A stretch of 64,000 nucleotides of DNA from assembly GCA_028866655.1 (NCBI GenBank), contig JAGWHQ010000005.1, positions 1-64,000 of the forward strand, read 5' to 3'. A model generated the notes under the pieces. It did not search any database and was not told where the DNA came from. It worked only from the letters and a program-made list of their open reading frames with translations. The position numbers and the translations under genes are program-made. This document shows positions 59,540 through 64,000 of the stretch, piece after piece. How positions within the stretch are numbered: the first letter of the stretch is position 1; each line of letters starts with the position of its first letter. The stretch comes from Nitrososphaerota archaeon (GTDB taxonomy: Archaea; Thermoproteota; Nitrososphaeria; Nitrososphaerales; Nitrosopumilaceae).

Positions 59540-60075
59540 TTTTTATCATCCATTATTTGTCGTTTGAATTCAGCACTATTGTCATGAATATAATCAAACA
59601 GTGTTCTTTCTTCTATGGTCAACTTTTTTGCTAAATCATTAGTCATCTTGGATGAATCTGCCAATCGAATTATCTTTCCTTGTCGTTTACGAATAAGAGA
59701 ATTCAGTAGACTTTCTATTTTATCACGATCTTCTTGTGGAAGTCTACGTGTAAAGGAATTCACTTTGATGTAAAAGTCAAGATCCAACGTAGAGAGATCA
59801 AAATCACCCTGTACATTTTCTTTCATAACTGCCTGCTTCAAGGCTACAATCATATCAGTATCTTGCACCTCAACCAATTTTTCTGAAGATAACACTTCGG
59901 CTATCCATCTAGATATACTCAGCATATCTCCCTGCTTGGCCTCTACGGATGTCAAGGGTGCATCTATTTTCAGATCATGAACAAAATTGACTTTGACATC
60001 CTGTAGACGATATCCTATACTATGAATCTGTATGAGTTCTGAAATGTGCAATTTACTCGATCCTCCTTTGAGCAA
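59536..60075 (-). CDS. GINS complex subunit-like (Gins51-type)
   Basis: 179 aa, TTG start, ATGA overlap with mcm; GINS-like helices (LDFYIKVNSFTRRLPQEDRDKIESLLNSLIRKRQGKIIRLA). Confidence 0.8.
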   Translation of the reverse strand: MLKGGSSKLHISELIQIHSIGYRLQDVKVNFVHDLKIDAPLTSVEAKQGDMLSISRWIAEVLSSEKLVEVQDTDMIVALKQAVMKENVQGDFDLSTLDLDFYIKVNSFTRRLPQEDRDKIESLLNSLIRKRQGKIIRLADSSKMTNDLAKKLTIEERTLFDYIHDNSAEFKRQIMDDKK

Positions 60076-60351
60076 CTAAAGGGATCGATCGATCAATTCT
60101 GTTAACCATTTAGTGCGATCATTTGATCTAGGATCTATCTCTACAAATTTGTTCCTGTTTTTAATTAAAAAATGCATCTTCTCATATAACATGAAATTCA
60201 AGTCACCATTCCAACAATTAGCTCTTTTTTCAACCATAATAACAATCGGTTATAACAATAACACCCAAGAATACACCTTTCATGCGTATTGTAACAATTC
60301 ACATAATTTCTTAAACTTAATTTTATTAGTAAGTGAAAGACGTATGTCCCT

Positions 60352-61305
60352 ATGACTGAATCGTCAATGTGGGTAGAAAAATATCGTCCTACTAAGATTT
60401 CATCAATCATAAACCAAAAAGAAATAGTTGGTAGTCTGCGATCTCTTTTAAAAAATACATCAGAAATGCCACATTTGTTATTCTCTGGCTCCGCAGGAGT
60501 TGGTAAAACTACTACTGCATTGTGTCTTGCAAGAGAGATCTTGGGAGAGTCATGGCATGAGCATACTTTAGAATTAAACGCTTCTGATGAACGTGGTATC
60601 AACATGGTTAGAGAAAGAGTAAAGAAATTTGCAAGATTTTCAGGTTTAGATACTAGCATTCCTTTCAAGCTTATAATTTTGGATGAAGCTGATGAGATGA
60701 CCGCAGATGCTCAAACTGCCTTGAGAAGGATCATAGAAGACACTGCAAAACATTGTAGATTCATCATGATTGCAAATAACATATCAAAAATTATAGAACC
60801 TCTCCAGAGTAGATGTGCGGTTTTTAGATTTACAAGAATATCTGAAGAAGATATAATCATCCATTTGGAAGAGATTTGTAAAAAAGAGAAAATAAAGTAT
60901 ACACAAGAAGGTTTGAAAACTTTATACCAACATTCAGAGGGAGACATGCGTCACTCCATAAACATGTTACAAGCAACAGCAAGTGTCGGGATAATAAATG
61001 AAGACAATGTAAAAACCTCTGCAGGACTTGCTAAGACAAGCGATGTAAGTGTCATTTTGAAACTTGCTCTTGGAGGAAAAATTTCAGATGCCAGAAGCAA
61101 AATGATTGAGCTCATCAAAGTTTATGGAATGTCCGAGTCAGACTTTTTGAAATATCTAAATGAAGAATGTTATAAAATTAAAACTAGCCATTTATCACAG
61201 ATGTTAGAGGCCATAGCAAAATATGATTATAGATTAATCATAGGAGCCAACCCAGAGATTCAGCTGTCTGCGTTATTGGCAGAACTTGGAAATATAGAAA
61301 AATAA
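60352..61305 (+). CDS. rfcS: Replication factor C small subunit
   Basis: WVEKYRPTKISSIINQ, GSAGVGKTTTAL, ILDEADEMTADAQTALRR. Confidence 0.97.
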   Translation: MTESSMWVEKYRPTKISSIINQKEIVGSLRSLLKNTSEMPHLLFSGSAGVGKTTTALCLAREILGESWHEHTLELNASDERGINMVRERVKKFARFSGLDTSIPFKLIILDEADEMTADAQTALRRIIEDTAKHCRFIMIANNISKIIEPLQSRCAVFRFTRISEEDIIIHLEEICKKEKIKYTQEGLKTLYQHSEGDMRHSINMLQATASVGIINEDNVKTSAGLAKTSDVSVILKLALGGKISDARSKMIELIKVYGMSESDFLKYLNEECYKIKTSHLSQMLEAIAKYDYRLIIGANPEIQLSALLAELGNIEK

Positions 61306-61308
61306 TAG

Positions 61309-61392
61309 CGCAGAGAGAGGGATTTGAACCCCCGGGTGCTTGCGCACATAGGCTCTCAAGGCCCACGCCATGCCGGGCTAGGCGACCTCTGC
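61309..61392 (-). tRNA. tRNA-Ser(TGA)
   Basis: Anticodon arm TGGGC-CTTGAGA-GCCTA, long variable arm GTGC-GCAA-GCAC, acceptor GCAGAGG/TCTCTGC. Confidence 0.92.
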
Positions 61393-61501
61393 GAGTTTTT
61401 TTTGTAAGGACTTGTTAAAATTTGTTTAAGATTGTAACTTTTAGAACTAAGACATACTATGTAGAGATGAATAATAAGAAAAAGAAAAGGGACGAAAAAT
61501 T

Positions 61502-62056
<555 letters not shown>

Positions 62057-62076
62057 TTATTTAAACCTAGACAAAA

Positions 62077-62523
62077 CTAAGTGAATTTTGCAATCTCTTT
62101 TTCATGTATATCTTGATTCAACTGATCAACCTTGATTGCTTTTGTAGGACAAACTTCAACACAAGCCATACACCAAATACAATCAGCTTCTTTCACAGGA
62201 TTTGCTTTGTCAGTGTAATCTTTTCTGTCGTTTCTACCGGTCTCACCAGGATTTTTGTACCATTCAAAAACCTTGACAGGGCAGCTCATCAAACATATAC
62301 CATCACCAATACAAGAATCCCAATCTACAGCTACAAATGTACCATGTACACCTATGGGTTTGATTTCTTCACCTGCAGCTTGAGAATCAGCTTTTACTTT
62401 GGGATCAGTTGATGCTTCAGCAAGACGTCCAGGACCCCATACTAGATGATAATTTTCACTTAATGGATCTTTGAACTTTTCAATTACATGATGATTTGCA
62501 GGAAAGTTTGGATCTATAGGCAC
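62077..62523 (-). CDS. 7Fe/Zn-type ferredoxin (148 aa), paralog of preceding
   Basis: CIGDGICLMSCP and [12 protein letters not shown]; shared [15 protein letters not shown] and FVAVDWDSC blocks. Confidence 0.9.
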   Translation of the reverse strand: MPIDPNFPANHHVIEKFKDPLSENYHLVWGPGRLAEASTDPKVKADSQAAGEEIKPIGVHGTFVAVDWDSCIGDGICLMSCPVKVFEWYKNPGETGRNDRKDYTDKANPVKEADCIWCMACVEVCPTKAIKVDQLNQDIHEKEIAKFT

Positions 62524-62598
62524 AATATCTGAGACTATTGTTAGTTATTTAAAGTGTATACAAGATAAATTCATATCTTTCACAAATCGCCCTAGTTT

Positions 62599-63270
62599 GT
62601 GGGAATTTTCAAATATGATGTATATCGTAATCCCAACGTAGGCATCTACGCCAAGTGTAATGACAAATTTGTTTTCATACCAAATGGATTTGCCACTACA
62701 AAAGCAAAAAACTTGGCAGAATTTTTAAAAACGGATTATGTTTTTACGGCAGTTGCAAATACAAGATTACTTGGACCAATGATGGTAGTAAATAACAGCG
62801 GATTATTGTTACCACGCAATTGTCATGAAGAAGAGATCGCACACTTGAAAAAATCAACTGGACTTAATGTTGACATACTTGATACAAAACACAATGCATT
62901 GGGAAATCTAATTTGTGCAAATGACAAGGGAGCAGTAATGTCACCACTTATTCCAACAGAATATGTCAAACAAATTGAAGATGTGCTAAAAGTCAATGTG
63001 ATAAGAAGAAGAGTTGCAGGATATCATCAGACTGGTGCAATGACGGTGGCAAACTCCAAAGGAGGAATTATTCACCCATCTACAGAGGATGAAGATATCA
63101 AGGCAATATCACATGTATTAGGCATAGAGTTAGAACCTGCAACTATCAACGGTGGATCTCCTTACCTATCTGCAGGCATGTTGGTAAATAACAATGCAAT
63201 AGTTGTAGGAGGCCTTACAAACGGTCCTGAACTAGTAATGATTACCAAGGCCTTTAGAGTTGAAGATTAG
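62599..63270 (+). CDS. eif6: Translation initiation factor aIF6
   Basis: NPNVGIYAKCNDKFVFIPNG...VANTRLLGPMMVVNNSGLLLP; GTG start. Confidence 0.96.
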   Translation: MGIFKYDVYRNPNVGIYAKCNDKFVFIPNGFATTKAKNLAEFLKTDYVFTAVANTRLLGPMMVVNNSGLLLPRNCHEEEIAHLKKSTGLNVDILDTKHNALGNLICANDKGAVMSPLIPTEYVKQIEDVLKVNVIRRRVAGYHQTGAMTVANSKGGIIHPSTEDEDIKAISHVLGIELEPATINGGSPYLSAGMLVNNNAIVVGGLTNGPELVMITKAFRVED

Positions 63271-64000
63271 ATTTTACATCATTTAACATAACATCAAGTT
63301 GTATCTGTCTTTCAGAGCCATCTTCCATATTTCGAATTATTACATAGTTATCAGCATACTCTTTTGGTGCTACTATTATGACACGTTTTGAAGCAGAGGC
63401 AATTTCCATCTGTTTTTTCAGAGATTTTCCAGACAGATCTACATCTGTAGGAATACCTTTTAGCCTCAGTTTAGATGCAATGCCAATTGCAATTTTTTGC
63501 ATATCACTATTAACAAAAACTACAGATATTCTAGATTCTAAATTTCTCATAGATATTTGCTGTTTTTCCAACAACAATGCAATTCGTTCTACTCCTCCAG
63601 CTGCACCAGTAGCGCCAAGATCGTTTCTTCCAAAGGCTCTAGTCAATGTATCATATCTTCCGCCACCAACCAGTGCACCTGTACCAAAGTCAGTCTCAAA
63701 CACTTCAAAAACAATTCCAGAATAGTAATCAAGACCTCTCACTATACCAAAATTTATTCTGACATTATTTACACCGCGATTTTTTAGAGTATCAAATAGT
63801 TGTAAAATTTTATCCCAGTTTTTTATTTTGTTAGTATCAATTTGTTTTTCTATTTCATCAGGAAGTCCCTTTATCTCAGAAAATTTAAGAATTTGTTCTA
63901 ATTCTGGTACGGAATAACCTTTTTCTTGATATTCTTTAATGATGTCATGTTTTCTCTTTTTTTGAATTTTATCAACAGCCCTTAGAATATCTCCAATTAC
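63254..64000 (-). CDS. hisS: Histidyl-tRNA synthetase, C-terminal part (runs off window)
   Basis: GIVRGLDYYSGIVFEVF, GGGRYDTLTRAFG; frame continues open to 64000. Confidence 0.95.
   Translation of the reverse strand, partial: VIGDILRAVDKIQKKRKHDIIKEYQEKGYSVPELEQILKFSEIKGLPDEIEKQIDTNKIKNWDKILQLFDTLKNRGVNNVRINFGIVRGLDYYSGIVFEVFETDFGTGALVGGGRYDTLTRAFGRNDLGATGAAGGVERIALLLEKQQISMRNLESRISVVFVNSDMQKIAIGIASKLRLKGIPTDVDLSGKSLKKQMEIASASKRVIIVAPKEYADNYVIIRNMEDGSERQIQLDVMLNDVKSNLQL

Noticed and set aside
60065-60351. Replication origin at the GATC-rich gap
   Set aside because: No cdc6/orc1 gene nearby and no recognisable ORB elements; kept only as a regulatory-region observation.
60113-60355. 80-aa plus-strand ORF upstream of rfcS
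   Set aside because: AT-driven composition, overlaps the rfcS start, no recognisable motif.

Overview
The window is an AT-rich, densely packed archaeal chromosome segment. Its gene content points to an ammonia-oxidizing Thaumarchaeon (Nitrososphaerota, Nitrosopumilaceae-like): a detached 5S rRNA, an 11-gene complex I without NuoEFG, an acetyl/propionyl-CoA carboxylase cluster as used in the 3HP/4HB cycle, paired 7Fe/Zn-type ferredoxins, and archaeal informational genes (TBP, Alba, S3Ae, ABCE1, aIF6, RFC, MCM, GINS, Hel308). Most of it is core genome. I saw no CRISPR array, prophage or transposon. The best leads are: (1) a single-ORF fusion of the transketolase N-terminal subunit with ribulose-5-phosphate 3-epimerase, translationally coupled to transketolase-C and transaldolase; (2) a tRNA-Glu with a ~16-nt insert in the T-loop and a tRNA-Asp with a ~34-nt insert in the D-loop, both consistent with non-canonical introns; (3) an unannotated C/D-box sRNA between tbp and tRNA-Met, plus a second GC-rich ncRNA candidate; (4) a CADD-like (self-sacrificing PABA synthase family) protein; (5) an unknown 376-aa protein and a Cys-rich 105-aa protein flanking RFC-large in one operon; (6) a degenerate LarA-like protein; (7) two small membrane proteins at the left edge that may be ammonia monooxygenase accessory subunits (tentative).
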